The notes under the pieces were generated by a model that saw nothing but the letters and a program-made list of their open reading frames with translations, did not search any database and had not been told where the DNA came from. This document shows, piece after piece, positions 1-6,414 of a DNA stretch of 10,043 nucleotides. The position numbers and the translations under genes are program-made. The first letter of the stretch is position 1. Every line of letters starts with the position of its first letter. Where the stretch lies: assembly GCA_003483675.1 (NCBI GenBank), contig DMYK01000618.1, forward strand, positions 2,274-12,316. Direction: 5' to 3'. The stretch is from Microcoleaceae cyanobacterium UBA11344 (GTDB lineage: Bacteria; Cyanobacteriota; Cyanobacteriia; Cyanobacteriales; Microcoleaceae).

Positions 1-372
1 GATTTGGGGAGTTTCAACAACCGCTTGAGTTAAGTCTCTCGCAGCCAAAACAACACCGTTGAAGCTGATGGAGTCAATCATAAAGCGGGTTGTTTCTTGG
101 CGGTGGCCTTTTTTCTTCCGAGTTTTCTTTTTCGGCTTCATCTTGTAGACGAGGACTTTGCGGCCCCGGAAATGCCGCAGAACAGTTCCTTCTACTGTGG
201 CATTTTCTACTAGAGGCTGGCCGATGTGAACGTCGTTTTCGTGCTGGATCAGAAATACTTTGTCGATGGTGACTTTTGATTCGGCTTCGACGTGAAGCAG
301 TTCGATGTCGTAGAAGCGGCCTGGTTCTACCCGAAATTGTTTGCCGCCAGTTTCAATGATTGCGTAAGTCAT
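1..372 (-). CDS. rplU: 50S ribosomal protein L21 (3' end outside window)
   Basis: The reading frame starts with ATG at 372 and runs leftwards for 124 codons without a stop, so the C-terminus lies beyond the window. The protein begins MTYAIIETGGKQFRVEPGRF, the signature start of bacterial L21. It continues with the family's VTIDKVFLI, HIGQPLVENA and VLVYKMKPKKKTRKKKGHRQ stretches; the last is the basic rRNA-binding segment followed by the conserved HRQ. L21 binds 23S rRNA in the large ribosomal subunit. In most bacteria rpmA (L27) follows rplU, so it would be expected just left of the window (inference). No clear Shine-Dalgarno precedes the ATG, which is common in cyanobacteria. A near-consensus promoter about 140 bp upstream would give a leader of roughly 130 nt. 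Confidence 0.97.
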   Translation of the reverse strand, partial: MTYAIIETGGKQFRVEPGRFYDIELLHVEAESKVTIDKVFLIQHENDVHIGQPLVENATVEGTVLRHFRGRKVLVYKMKPKKKTRKKKGHRQETTRFMIDSISFNGVVLAARDLTQAVVETPQI

Positions 373-410
373 GGGATGGTTGTTGAGATTGCCGTACAGG
401 TAGCTGGTTA

Positions 411-431
411 GTCATCGGTCATTGGTCGTTG
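411..431. repeat. Heptamer tandem repeat in the rplU leader
   Basis: Three adjacent 7-bp units read GTCATCG, GTCATTG and GTCGTTG. They resemble the short tandemly repeated heptamers (STRR) known from cyanobacterial intergenic DNA. The array lies in the predicted rplU leader, about 40 bp upstream of the start codon. Confidence 0.5.
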
Positions 432-512
432 CGGACTTTTGACGGCAGACTGCTCTCCAGCTTTTGGAATGTCTTAACCTGATCCGAGCCGGATTTAGAC
501 AGACAATCTACT

Positions 513-541
513 ATTATTGCCGATCGTTGTATTTTTGTCAA
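513..541 (-). promoter_or_regulatory. Predicted sigma70-type promoter of rplU
   Basis: On the minus strand TTGACA (541-536) is followed by a 17-nt spacer and AATAAT (518-513). The -35 is perfect and the -10 has one mismatch. Transcription would start near 505, leaving a leader of about 130 nt before rplU. Strand, spacing and position all fit rplU. Confidence 0.75.
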
Positions 542-588
542 GCTAAAGCGCGATCGATATTTTCTGATTGTTAGTTTGAGAACCGATC

Positions 589-661
589 AAAACCCAAGAA
601 ACCGGGTTTTTGGCGTTGATACGGGCTGTAACGAAATATTCTCGGAAAAAACTCGGTTTCT
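589..661. repeat. Imperfect inverted repeat upstream of the NACHT gene
   Basis: AGAAACCGGGTTTTT (597-611) recurs inverted as AAAAACTCGGTTTCT (647-661), with one mismatch in 15. The left arm also folds alone: AAAACCC (589-595) pairs with GGGTTTT (604-610) around an 8-nt loop. This GAAACCGGGTTT motif looks like a dispersed repeat; part of it recurs inside the MITE at 6015-6129. The rest of the 373-763 gap holds two promoters and a heptamer repeat, with no credible gene. Confidence 0.5.
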
Positions 662-720
662 GACCACCCGTGCGTAAGTCTTATATTATTTTATTTAAGG
701 AATACTTAGAAAATTGAATG

Positions 721-726
721 TATAAT
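721..726 (+). promoter_or_regulatory. Candidate -10 box of the NACHT gene
   Basis: A perfect TATAAT lies 37 bp before the ATG at 764, which would give a leader of about 30 nt. No good -35 is present at 17-18 bp spacing (AGGAAT or AAGGAA), so this may be a -10-driven or activator-dependent promoter. AAGGCAGG (751-758) supplies a Shine-Dalgarno 5 nt before the ATG. Confidence 0.45.
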
Positions 727-763
727 TTCTTAGATTATCTCTTCTGACACAAGGCAGGTAAAA

Positions 764-3691
764 ATGGCAAATCGCATCTGGAAAGTCTTAACTACTGATA
801 TTAAAGAATTGTTTTCCGTCGAAGCAGCCGAGGGAATCGGAGAAGCTGGCAAAACAGCCACTGAATTGGCAAAAATGCTCAAAGAACAAGGGCTGGACAA
901 TAGCAACTTGCTGCTAGAAGTTTTGAACTCTCCCTTAGCTCAAGTTGTGGGAACTGGATTGCCATTTGTCGGGATTGCGGCAAAAATGCTGGCATTTTTC
1001 ATCGAAAAAAATCAACAGCAGCCGACTTTAGCTGAGTGCATTTTCCTCGTCAGTCAGGCGGCTTATCTGGAAAGTTTTAAGGAGTTTATTGGACAAGACG
1101 AGAATTTGTTAAATCGCATCGGGCAAACTCCAGTTTCCGATAAAGTTAAGCAGTTGATTAAGAAATTGGCGGATTTAGAATTTAGCGATAAAGCAGCCAA
1201 AGAAACTGTTATTTGCTTCCGCGATTCTATCTTAGCCAAGGAATTTAATCAAGTGCTGTCAGAGCGGCTGCAACAAGCCGGACTCAATGCCGATGAATCT
1301 CAAATTTTGACCAAGAGAGTTGCTGCTAATACTCACCGCTATTTAATCGAAGCTTGGGCAGTTTCTGGCGATGCAATGAAAGAGCTCGGACAGCCTTCTT
1401 TCAGCGAATGGCGGGAGGATCAGAATAAATATCAAAGCATTGACAAATACCTGCAAGAACAGATTGCCTCTCTGCCGCAAAAACCTGTATTTGCAGAAAA
1501 TTTCTCATTCAAGGATATCTACGTGCCTCTGAAGGCAAAGCCAATTGATCAAAATGGCAATCTTGTTAAAAACACAGAAGCTTTCGATTTAGAAACTTGG
1601 GCAAAAGACTTGCTTGAGGATGAGAAAAAACAAGATCGGGTGATGTTCATCGAAGCTGGGCCCGGACGCGGTAAAAGCGTTTTTTGTCGGATGTTTGCTG
1701 ACTGGGTGCGACAACATTTGCATCCAGTTTGGACACCGGTGTTAATTCGATTGCGAGATATTCCCACATTGCAAAAGAGTTTTCGAGAAACGCTGAAAGA
1801 AGCAGTAACTGCGGGTTTTGCTAGTGATAATGGCTGGTTAATGGATCGAAACACACGATATTTGTTTCTCTTAGATGGCTTTGACGAGTTGCTAATGGAG
1901 GGGAGAAGCAGCGGCGGTTTAGAACAATTCTTAAAGCAAGTAGGACAATTTCAGCGGGATTGTCAGCAGAGTTCGGAAATGAGACACCGGGTTTTGATTA
2001 CTGGCAGAACTTTAGCTTTGCAAGGGATTGAAAGGCAAATGCCAGATAACTTGGAGCGAGTCGAAATTCAGGTGATGGATGACGAACTACAGCAACAGTG
2101 GTTGAGCAAGTGGTCAGCCAAATTTGGAGCGGAAAAAACCTCAGCTTTTCAGAATTTTTTGCAAGATGAACGCTGTCCAAAACAGGTAAAATCAGACTTG
2201 GCGCGAGAACCGCTATTGCTTTATTTGTTAGCAGCGATGCACCGAGATGGAAGGTTGAAAGTTGAAGATTTTCAAGGAACTAATAGCACTCAAGCAAAAA
2301 TTTTGATTTACAACCAAGCTGTGAATTGGGTACTCACAGAACAGCGCTCTAAATTGCTCAATCGCGATTTGACAGAATTTGAAACAGAGGATTTGCGACA
2401 CATCCTGACAGAAGCAGGGTTATGCGTGGTGCAGTCGGGAGGAGAATGCGCTCCTGTAGCGATGATTGAGGAGCGATTGAAATCAAACAACTCGGTTAAA
2501 GAATTACTTGAGGAAGCACAAAAAAAGATTGGCGATAATCCTCTGAGAAATGCTTTGGCGGTTTTTTATCTTCAGCAAGGCAGTAAAGAAGGTTCTGTGG
2601 AGTTTGTACACAAGAGTTTTGGTGAATTTCTGTGTGCGGAACGATTGAAAGAAAGTCTGGAAGAGTGGACGGAATTGAGAAATAAAAGTAAAAGATTTAA
2701 TACTCAAGAATCTCAGATGGACTGGGAAATTTATGATTTGTTGGGTTATGGAGCGCTGACGGCAGAAATTGTGGAATATTTGATGGGGTTATTAACAACT
2801 CCGGCTGTTGCAGGGGAAAAAAGTCTGTTTCGCCCTGTGGAGTTATTCCAGCGTTTGGAAGGTTTTTATTGGCGGTGGTGCGAGGGGGAATTTATTGATA
2901 TGCTGCCGGAAAGTTGGCCTCAGAAGAAGATGCGCCTACTGCGAGAGCAATTGAAAACTCAAGTGAAAACCCAAGATTTGGGACTGCGAAAAATAGATAT
3001 TTATGCTGGTTTGAATGTGATGATTTTGCTGTTGGAGTTGCACCGTTACGGTCAAGAGAGAGATGAATTGAAAGACAAAATGGTGTTTTATCCCTGTGGG
3101 AAACCTAATGCTGAAGGTAAACTTGACGATGCAAGTCGGTTGTTGCGTCTCATCGGTTATAGCTGTTGTGTTGGGGATTTTGGCTTTCTCCAAATAGTTG
3201 GGAGATTCCTCAGTGGCGTAAACCTCAGCGGCGCAAACCTCAGAGGCGCAAACCTCAACGGCGCAAACCTCAGCCGCGCAAACCTCAGCGACGCATACCT
3301 CGGCGGCGCATACCTCAACGGCGCCAACCTCAGCGGCGCCAACCTCAGCGGCGCCAACCTCAGCGGCGCATACCTCAGTGGCGCCAACCTCAGCCGCGCA
3401 TACCTCTGCCGCGCAAACCTCAGCCACGCATACCTCAGAGGCGCATACCTCAGAGGCGCATACCTCAGTGGCGCAAACCTCAGTGGCGCAAACCTCAGCC
3501 GCGCATACCTCAGCGACGCATACCTCAGCGGCGCAAACCTCGGCGACGCATACCTCAGAGGCGCATACCTCGGCCGCGCAAACCTCGGCGATGTCAAATG
3601 GGATAAAAATACAAAGTGGGAAAATGTTCGAGGTTTGGATGCAGCCGTTAATGTTCCAGCAGCGTTAAAGCAACAGCTAGGAATGAAGTAG
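764..3691 (+). CDS. NACHT-type STAND NTPase with C-terminal pentapeptide-repeat domain
   Basis: This 975-residue protein has a helical N-terminus (about 1-285) with a hydrophobic stretch at about 57-80. The NACHT NTPase follows, with Walker A GPGRGKS (299-305), Walker B LFLLDGFDE (367-375) and sensor-I-like LITGR (411-415). Next come the EPLLLYLLA segment (482-490) and a winged-helix motif FVHKSFGEFL (614-623). A helical connector (about 640-814) leads into 26 pentapeptides (815-944), mostly A-N/Y-L-x-x, which should fold as a right-handed beta-helix, and then a 31-residue tail. All NTP-binding motifs look intact. STAND proteins are ATP/GTP switches that oligomerise on ligand binding; bacterial NACHT proteins include phage-defence proteins. 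Here the solenoid is the likely sensor and the N-terminus the likely effector (inference). AAGGCAGG supports the ATG. A terminator follows at 3794-3832. Confidence 0.93.
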   Translation: MANRIWKVLTTDIKELFSVEAAEGIGEAGKTATELAKMLKEQGLDNSNLLLEVLNSPLAQVVGTGLPFVGIAAKMLAFFIEKNQQQPTLAECIFLVSQAAYLESFKEFIGQDENLLNRIGQTPVSDKVKQLIKKLADLEFSDKAAKETVICFRDSILAKEFNQVLSERLQQAGLNADESQILTKRVAANTHRYLIEAWAVSGDAMKELGQPSFSEWREDQNKYQSIDKYLQEQIASLPQKPVFAENFSFKDIYVPLKAKPIDQNGNLVKNTEAFDLETWAKDLLEDEKKQDRVMFIEAGPGRGKSVFCRMFADWVRQHLHPVWTPVLIRLRDIPTLQKSFRETLKEAVTAGFASDNGWLMDRNTRYLFLLDGFDELLMEGRSSGGLEQFLKQVGQFQRDCQQSSEMRHRVLITGRTLALQGIERQMPDNLERVEIQVMDDELQQQWLSKWSAKFGAEKTSAFQNFLQDERCPKQVKSDLAREPLLLYLLAAMHRDGRLKVEDFQGTNSTQAKILIYNQAVNWVLTEQRSKLLNRDLTEFETEDLRHILTEAGLCVVQSGGECAPVAMIEERLKSNNSVKELLEEAQKKIGDNPLRNALAVFYLQQGSKEGSVEFVHKSFGEFLCAERLKESLEEWTELRNKSKRFNTQESQMDWEIYDLLGYGALTAEIVEYLMGLLTTPAVAGEKSLFRPVELFQRLEGFYWRWCEGEFIDMLPESWPQKKMRLLREQLKTQVKTQDLGLRKIDIYAGLNVMILLLELHRYGQERDELKDKMVFYPCGKPNAEGKLDDASRLLRLIGYSCCVGDFGFLQIVGRFLSGVNLSGANLRGANLNGANLSRANLSDAYLGGAYLNGANLSGANLSGANLSGAYLSGANLSRAYLCRANLSHAYLRGAYLRGAYLSGANLSGANLSRAYLSDAYLSGANLGDAYLRGAYLGRANLGDVKWDKNTKWENVRGLDAAVNVPAALKQQLGMK
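3206..3595 (+). repeat. 15-bp minisatellite encoding 26 pentapeptides
   Basis: About 26 tandem 15-bp units, consensus AACCTCAGCGGCGCA, encode (N/Y)-L-S-G-A. The CTC codon and the GCA/GCC codon are almost invariant. Most variation is single-base: AAC or TAC in codon 1; AGC, AGA, AAC, GGC or TGC in codon 3; GGC, CGC, GAC or CAC in codon 4. Near-identity at DNA level, including synonymous sites, points to recent expansion or homogenisation. The array is clearly richer in G+C than the rest of the gene. Because the unit is a multiple of three, several other frames stay open through it. Confidence 0.95.
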
Positions 3692-3725
3692 AAACATTTT
3701 TCAAGGCTTTGCGGATCATTTTTAT

Positions 3726-3790
3726 GAACAGGCAAGATGCCTGTTCTACAAAGAGTGAATTTTCTTGTGGGGTGGGCATCTAGCCCGCCC
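3726..3790. repeat. Paired palindromic repeats after the NACHT gene
   Basis: There are two hairpins. GAACAGGCA-AGA-TGCCTGTTC (3726-3746) has a 9-bp stem. The second (3770-3790) has an 8-bp stem, GGGTGGGC/GCCCGCCC, with one G-T pair. They are also related to each other: GATGCCTGTTCTACAAAGA (3736-3754) matches the reverse complement of 3762-3780 at most positions. This resembles a mosaic of dispersed extragenic palindromes rather than a gene-specific signal. Confidence 0.6.
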
Positions 3791-3793
3791 GTG

Positions 3794-3832
3794 AAAGGTC
3801 GATCGACATAGGAACATCGATCGACCTTTTTT
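3794..3832 (+). terminator. Rho-independent-type terminator of the NACHT gene
   Basis: AAAGGTCGATCGA (3794-3806) and TCGATCGACCTTT (3817-3829) form a perfect 13-bp stem with a 10-nt loop, ending in a TTTTTT run (3827-3832). The T-run favours the + strand. Read from the minus strand only TTT follows, so it could at best weakly end the small gene 4073-3858. Confidence 0.75.
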
Positions 3833-3857
3833 ATCCAAAAGTGCGATCGAACTTAAT

Positions 3858-4073
3858 TCAAGCGGCAGCAGAACGGTTTTGCGATCGCCACAATTCCCTA
3901 GCTTGCTGTTTTACTCTATCTTCCATCACCTCTTTTTGCAAAGTAATAAAAGCCTCAAAATCTTCCAAACCGTACTTGGTCATCTGCAACTGCTGTCGCA
4001 ACTGTTCTTCTGCGTCAACTGTCAAATAACCAGTAGCCAAAGCTTTTCGGACAATGGTAGTGATTAAAGTCAT
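3858..4073 (-). CDS. Conserved small cyanobacterial protein, function unknown
   Basis: This 71-residue protein begins MTLITTIVRKALATGYLTVD and continues with AEEQLRQQLQMTKYGLEDFEAF, ending in a polar tail. From memory it resembles a cyanobacterial family of short uncharacterised proteins with the pattern ALxTGYLTxEAExQLRxxLQxKYxLEDLxAFxxLQ. No signal peptide, membrane segment or metal-binding motif is visible; it should be a soluble, largely helical protein. The ATG at 4073 has a weak AGGGTGA about 6 nt upstream. It is probably monocistronic: 189 bp separate it from the gene upstream, and nothing else is recognisable in that gap. No function is proposed. Confidence 0.75.
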   Translation of the reverse strand: MTLITTIVRKALATGYLTVDAEEQLRQQLQMTKYGLEDFEAFITLQKEVMEDRVKQQARELWRSQNRSAAA

Positions 4074-4262
4074 CGTAATTCACCCTGAAGACACGCACAT
4101 TAAAACAGTGGAGTTCTCTCACCAGACTAACTCTAATTTTAGTTTGTTTCCTAATTACCTTAAAATAGATTAAATATACCTTCAGGCATAGTTAATTCGA
4201 GTAACTTTTGATACACAAAACTCGCTCGATTTAAACTTGAGAGTGCGAACCAATAGATATAT

Positions 4263-4772
4263 TTACTTTGTATCTAACAACAGCCGCCATTCTCTGACAC
4301 CAAAAGGAGGAACCAGCAATTCTGTTTCTGGTTCGCCTTTTACGGGCAAACTCAAGCGTAAAGGTCGATTGCTTTCCACTTGTGTAATTATTGATTTAAA
4401 ATCATATTCTCCGACATTAATCGGCAAATCTGACTCGCTCCAAATATCCTTGGCTTTACCAATCTCGACCTTACCCGCAGCGACTTTCAGCGGCACAGGG
4501 TGCTGCAATTCTGTGCCGGGAAATCCTACCAATCTCAGGTTAAAAGAGTTTACCAATCCCGACTGCACTCGCTTATACAAAACCACTTGCCACGCTTTGT
4601 CCTGATTATCCCGCAAGCTTTGTACGGATCTGAACATTACTCTATCTGCTCTTTCTGGATATTTGTGAATTGAGGCGAAGGCGGGCGGAGTGATGGCTAA
4701 GATTAGATACAAGCAAAAGCTAATTACAATTAAAGCCTTGAAGAGGGAAGGTTTTGTACTGAGATTGTTCAT
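4263..4772 (-). CDS. Secreted DUF3122-like protein
   Basis: The frame is open from 4874, but the ATG at 4772 is preferred: a strong terminator of the upstream gene (4816-4847) sits inside the longer version, and a classic signal peptide begins at 4772. The resulting 168-residue protein has a basic start, a hydrophobic core (about 12-28) and a likely cleavage site after AFA (33), so it should be exported to the periplasm or lumen. The mature part has the pattern I associate with cyanobacterial DUF3122: HKYPE, MFRSVQSLRDNQDKAWQVVL, LRLVGFPG, NVGEYDF and VPPFGVREWRLLL. The domain has no known function. The family call rests on remembered motifs. No strong Shine-Dalgarno is seen, and only about 44 bp are available for a promoter downstream of the terminator. 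Confidence 0.8.
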   Translation of the reverse strand: MNNLSTKPSLFKALIVISFCLYLILAITPPAFASIHKYPERADRVMFRSVQSLRDNQDKAWQVVLYKRVQSGLVNSFNLRLVGFPGTELQHPVPLKVAAGKVEIGKAKDIWSESDLPINVGEYDFKSIITQVESNRPLRLSLPVKGEPETELLVPPFGVREWRLLLDTK

Positions 4773-4815
4773 AGGATGACCAAAATATCGCTTGTTACCC
4801 AAAAGTTTAATAGAT

Positions 4816-4847
4816 AAAAAAGTAGGGTGCGTGTGGCGCACCCTACT
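4816..4847 (-). terminator. Terminator of the PPC/DUF5648-like gene
   Basis: On the minus strand AGTAGGGTGCG, a 5-nt loop and CGCACCCTACT make a perfect 11-bp stem, and the T-run TTTTTT (4821-4816) starts at the end of the stem. It begins 36 bp after the stop codon at 4883. The GTAGGGTGCG palindrome is also a common cyanobacterial dispersed repeat, so a repeat may have been adopted as terminator. Confidence 0.85.
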
Positions 4848-4882
4848 AATCATTTTAAACCTAGATGAATCCAACTGCCTGC

Positions 4883-5860
4883 TTAGGCGGGGGGAAGAGC
4901 ATAAAAAGCAACCCCTTCATCCCGGAAATCTGACCTCCCCTGTACCGCCTGCCGGTCCGCTTGGCTTGCGGTGAAAAAGTGTGTAATATTTCGCGGATTT
5001 TCCCATTCCCTCGCCAGGTTGGTAAAACGATAGACGGGTATCGCACCCGAAACTGCCGTGTTATATGAATTGAAAACCTCCCCCTCAGCACGAAACTGGG
5101 GTAAGTTGTCGCGAATAAACTGTATGTCAGTAGGTTTATTCGTATAGAAATAGGTTCCTGATGCGGTATTGAAGAAGCGTTGAACCTTTGCGTTACCGTT
5201 GGCTGGAGCGATAAAGTCATCGCCTTCACTCTGGTAACGAGCAGGGTTGTTTAGTCGGTCAGCTTTCTCTGACGGGTCTGTGGTATAAAAATGCGATCCT
5301 GCCTGCTTGTCAAAGAAACGCCGGACGGGAAGGTTGCCTGTTAGAGGGTCCCCGCTACCGCCCCCGATGATGTTGCCTCCTGCATCTAAAGTCGCACCTG
5401 TTATAGGGTCTTTCAAGGCGACAGTGCCACTGGGAGTTGAAACCTGTAATGTGAAAGGCTGAGGAAGTGATGCTAAGCTGTTATAGCTAGTCACGCGGAC
5501 TACATAGTCCACACCAGGCAGACTTGTAAGCGGCTTAGAAGCACCACTGAAGTATTCGGTATCAAAACCATCTATTTTTGAGTTTGGGAAGACGCCACTA
5601 TCATCATCCTGAGCAACAAAAGTACCCGTCTCAGCGAGATTCGCACCCCTATTGCCTTTGGGTACCTGAAAGACTTGCACGTAAGGGTCGAAGCTAGTGC
5701 TCAGATCTTTAAAGAGATCAATTGATATAGGCTGATTAACTAACTCTACCTCTAAGAGGTAATCTTTAGCGCGAGTTCTTGCAGAACCATCGAAAGCACT
5801 AGGAGTCGGGATATCCTTGTCAGTTGTAGTTAGCTGATTTGTCAGTTGAATTGATGCCAT
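4883..5860 (-). CDS. PPC-like domain protein with three DUF5648-like repeats
   Basis: This 325-residue protein starts at ATG 5860 behind a good Shine-Dalgarno, AGAGGA (5874-5869), 8 nt upstream. Residues about 30-141 look like a pre-peptidase C-terminal (PPC) type beta-sandwich: YLLEVEL, ISIDLF, DPYVQVFQV, AQDDDSG and DYVVRVTSY. A Gly/Asp-rich linker (about 150-176) follows. Three repeats come next at about 178-219, 225-266 and 275-322. Each has the pattern P/K-V-x-R-F followed by H/Y-F-Y/F-T and then a closing GEGFxF-like turn, for example PVRRFFDKQAGSHFYTTD and RDEGVAFYALP. This is the DUF5648-like pattern found in many surface or secreted proteins. There is no N-terminal signal peptide or anchor, so if exported it would need another route, such as type I secretion (inference). 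Catalytic residues are not apparent. Confidence 0.8.
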   Translation of the reverse strand: MASIQLTNQLTTTDKDIPTPSAFDGSARTRAKDYLLEVELVNQPISIDLFKDLSTSFDPYVQVFQVPKGNRGANLAETGTFVAQDDDSGVFPNSKIDGFDTEYFSGASKPLTSLPGVDYVVRVTSYNSLASLPQPFTLQVSTPSGTVALKDPITGATLDAGGNIIGGGSGDPLTGNLPVRRFFDKQAGSHFYTTDPSEKADRLNNPARYQSEGDDFIAPANGNAKVQRFFNTASGTYFYTNKPTDIQFIRDNLPQFRAEGEVFNSYNTAVSGAIPVYRFTNLAREWENPRNITHFFTASQADRQAVQGRSDFRDEGVAFYALPPA

Positions 5861-6014
5861 TTAAGCTGTCCTCTTAACTTTTCTGGCAGCAGGTGTTATA
5901 AAATCCTGCTCTCTACATTTATAAAATACTCAAGACCGATATGTCACCTAACAGCTATTAGTAGTTTTATTAGGTATTTTTGTGAGTACACTAGGTTAAA
6001 AATTATCTTTTGAA

Positions 6015-6129
6015 TATAGGACTTACGCATGGGGCTCGGTTTCCGGGTTTTTTAAGAAAATACTTCAAGCGGACCCATAGATTCGGTAAAAAACGCGGCT
6101 TCCAGGAGCCCCCATGCGTAAGTCCTGTA
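6015..6129. mobile_element. MITE-like element with 20-bp terminal inverted repeats
   Basis: The left end TATAGGACTTACGCATGGGG (6015-6034) matches the reverse complement of 6110-6129 at 19 of 20 positions. The element is 115 bp, has no coding capacity and is bounded by TA at both ends, as expected for elements moved by IS630/Tc1-type transposases. The AGGACTTACGCA end resembles a dispersed repeat I associate with filamentous cyanobacteria. It contains a GGTTTCCGGGTTTTTT stretch like the repeat at 597-611. Confidence 0.7.
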
Positions 6130-6130
6130 A

Positions 6131-6304
6131 TATAGCAATCCTAAATCAGTTGTGTAATTGTAGGGGCAATCCCCCCGTGGCGGTAGGCGCGTGCGAAGCG
6201 TCGCACGCTCGCGTAGCCGAAGTGTCGAACCGCCCCGCTTATGCTGGGGTAGGCACAGGGGCACTACCCCTACAAATCCTCACAAATCATATAGGATTGC
6301 TATA
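6131..6304. mobile_element. Second MITE-like element with about 40-bp imperfect inverted repeats
   Basis: TATAGCAATCCTA at the left end (6131) is matched by the reverse complement at the right end (6304). The similarity extends inwards through TTGTG and TTGTAGGGG, with a few mismatches and a 2-nt gap, to about 40 bp. The element is 174 bp and TA-bounded. Its interior carries a perfect hairpin, GCGTGCGA-AGCG-TCGCACGC (6189-6208). One base separates it from the first element. Together they fill much of the 5861-6414 gap; the remainder (5861-6014 and 6305-6414) is AT-rich with no gene. Confidence 0.7.
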
Positions 6305-6414
6305 TTTAAAATGTTGTAGCTAAAATTTCCTCACAAACCCGTAAAAATACGCACAAAGTTAGATCCTTAAGCTGGTAAAATCATCAATAATGATGCTTCT
6401 GCTTGTGAGTATAC

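Noticed and set aside
90..272. 60-codon + strand frame
   Set aside because: It is antisense to rplU, which is certain, and its product is Cys/Phe/Ser/Arg-rich noise.
3206..3595. CRISPR-like array
   Set aside because: The units are contiguous 15-bp coding repeats with no spacers, in frame with pentapeptide motifs.
3166..3668. + strand frames encoding RRKPQ and SAAHT repeats
   Set aside because: They are frame-shifted readings of the same minisatellite, inside the NACHT gene, with no independent start signal.
2936..3735. Long minus-strand open frames of 163 and 192 codons across the pentapeptide array
   Set aside because: They arise because a 15-bp stop-free unit keeps its frames open. They encode low-complexity AAEVC and APLRY repeats and lie antisense to a clear NACHT gene.
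4237..4605. 122-codon + strand frame
   Set aside because: It is antisense to the DUF3122-like gene, with no family resemblance.
4773..4874. Longer N-terminus (ATG at 4874) for the DUF3122-like protein
   Set aside because: This stretch contains the terminator of the upstream gene (4816-4847) and would bury the signal peptide.
4861..5229. 122-codon minus-strand frame overlapping the DUF5648-like gene
   Set aside because: It is an alternate-frame shadow of the well-supported 4883-5860 gene, with no domain pattern.
6052..6323. Open frames of 70 (-) and 69 (+) codons
   Set aside because: Both fall within the two MITE-like elements and follow their palindromes rather than any protein pattern.
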